From contig JAGAJO010000006.1 in NCBI GenBank assembly GCA_017626015.1, forward strand, positions 62,001-126,000: DNA of 64,000 bases. Reading direction: 5' to 3'. Shown here piece by piece: positions 63,970 through 64,000 of this stretch; positions within the stretch are counted from its first letter, which is position 1, and each line of letters starts with the position of its first letter. The position numbers and the translations under genes are program-made. A model generated the notes under the pieces. That model made no database searches, was not told where the DNA came from, and was given only the letters and a program-made list of their open reading frames with translations. Source of the stretch: Ruminococcus sp. Its GTDB lineage: Bacteria; Bacillota; Clostridia; Oscillospirales; Ruminococcaceae.

Positions 63970-64000
63970 ATATTTTGGGATAAACTGTAAGAACAGTCCT

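Overview
The window is a 64 kb piece of a low-to-mid GC Gram-positive anaerobe, most likely a Ruminococcus close to R. albus (Clostridia, Oscillospiraceae). Evidence: a cellobiose 2-epimerase with all catalytic residues at the R. albus enzyme's numbering, an LL-diaminopimelate aminotransferase route to meso-DAP, a T-box leader, ThiI without a rhodanese domain, a class B sortase, and sigma-A promoters with 17-bp spacers. Nearly all of it is ordinary chromosomal coding sequence. I see no prophage, insertion sequence, CRISPR array, rRNA or tRNA. Two families of non-coding interspersed repeats sit between genes.

Layout. 1-6.7 kb: a histone-H1-like DUF6465 protein, a CLC-type anion transporter, ridA and ilvA behind an isoleucine-type T-box, and a translationally coupled pair of solute-binding lipoprotein and membrane sensor with a degenerate GGDEF domain. 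6.8-14.2 kb: an LCP cell-wall ligase, an SH3 membrane protein, a YgjP-type metallopeptidase, secA and a DUF1015 gene. 14.2-25.8 kb: carbohydrate use (cellobiose 2-epimerase, PHP phosphoesterase, GH5 endoglucanase lipoprotein, GH2 beta-galactosidase, GH51 arabinofuranosidase), interleaved with a HAD phosphatase, a PP2C phosphatase and a Na/Pi transporter. 26-28.7 kb: an ECF sigma factor with a membrane partner, and a cysteine-cluster protein. 28.9-33.8 kb: ftsE-ftsX with two coiled-coil M23 endopeptidases, a cell-separation module. 33.8-37.2 kb: a CdaR-type regulator, HPr, rimM-trmD.

37.7-44.2 kb holds the most unusual gene: carA is followed by one 1355-codon reading frame joining a complete CarB to a complete diaminopimelate epimerase (DapF), and then by dapL. 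One transcript would thus supply carbamoyl phosphate and meso-DAP. 44.4-50.6 kb: a tiny protein with two DivIVA-like motifs, a divergent MraY-like transferase, a flippase-like membrane protein, phosphatidylserine synthase and decarboxylase, and a type I pullulanase. 50.6-54.9 kb (minus strand): a surface O-acetylation cluster (SGNH, DUF4358 lipoprotein, MBOAT, DHHW). 55-64 kb: DUF6774, DUF421, Maf, SpoIID-like and SleB-like wall proteins, sortase B, CinA-type amidohydrolase, and thiI with its cysteine desulfurase.

The repeats are the other notable structure. Family A (about 235 bp, hairpin-rich) has two near-identical copies at 19.5 and 37.3 kb and a decayed inverted copy at 17.45 kb. Family B (170-190 bp, MITE-like, inverted ends and a long internal hairpin with compensatory changes) has copies at 26.03 and 30.39 kb and short end fragments elsewhere.
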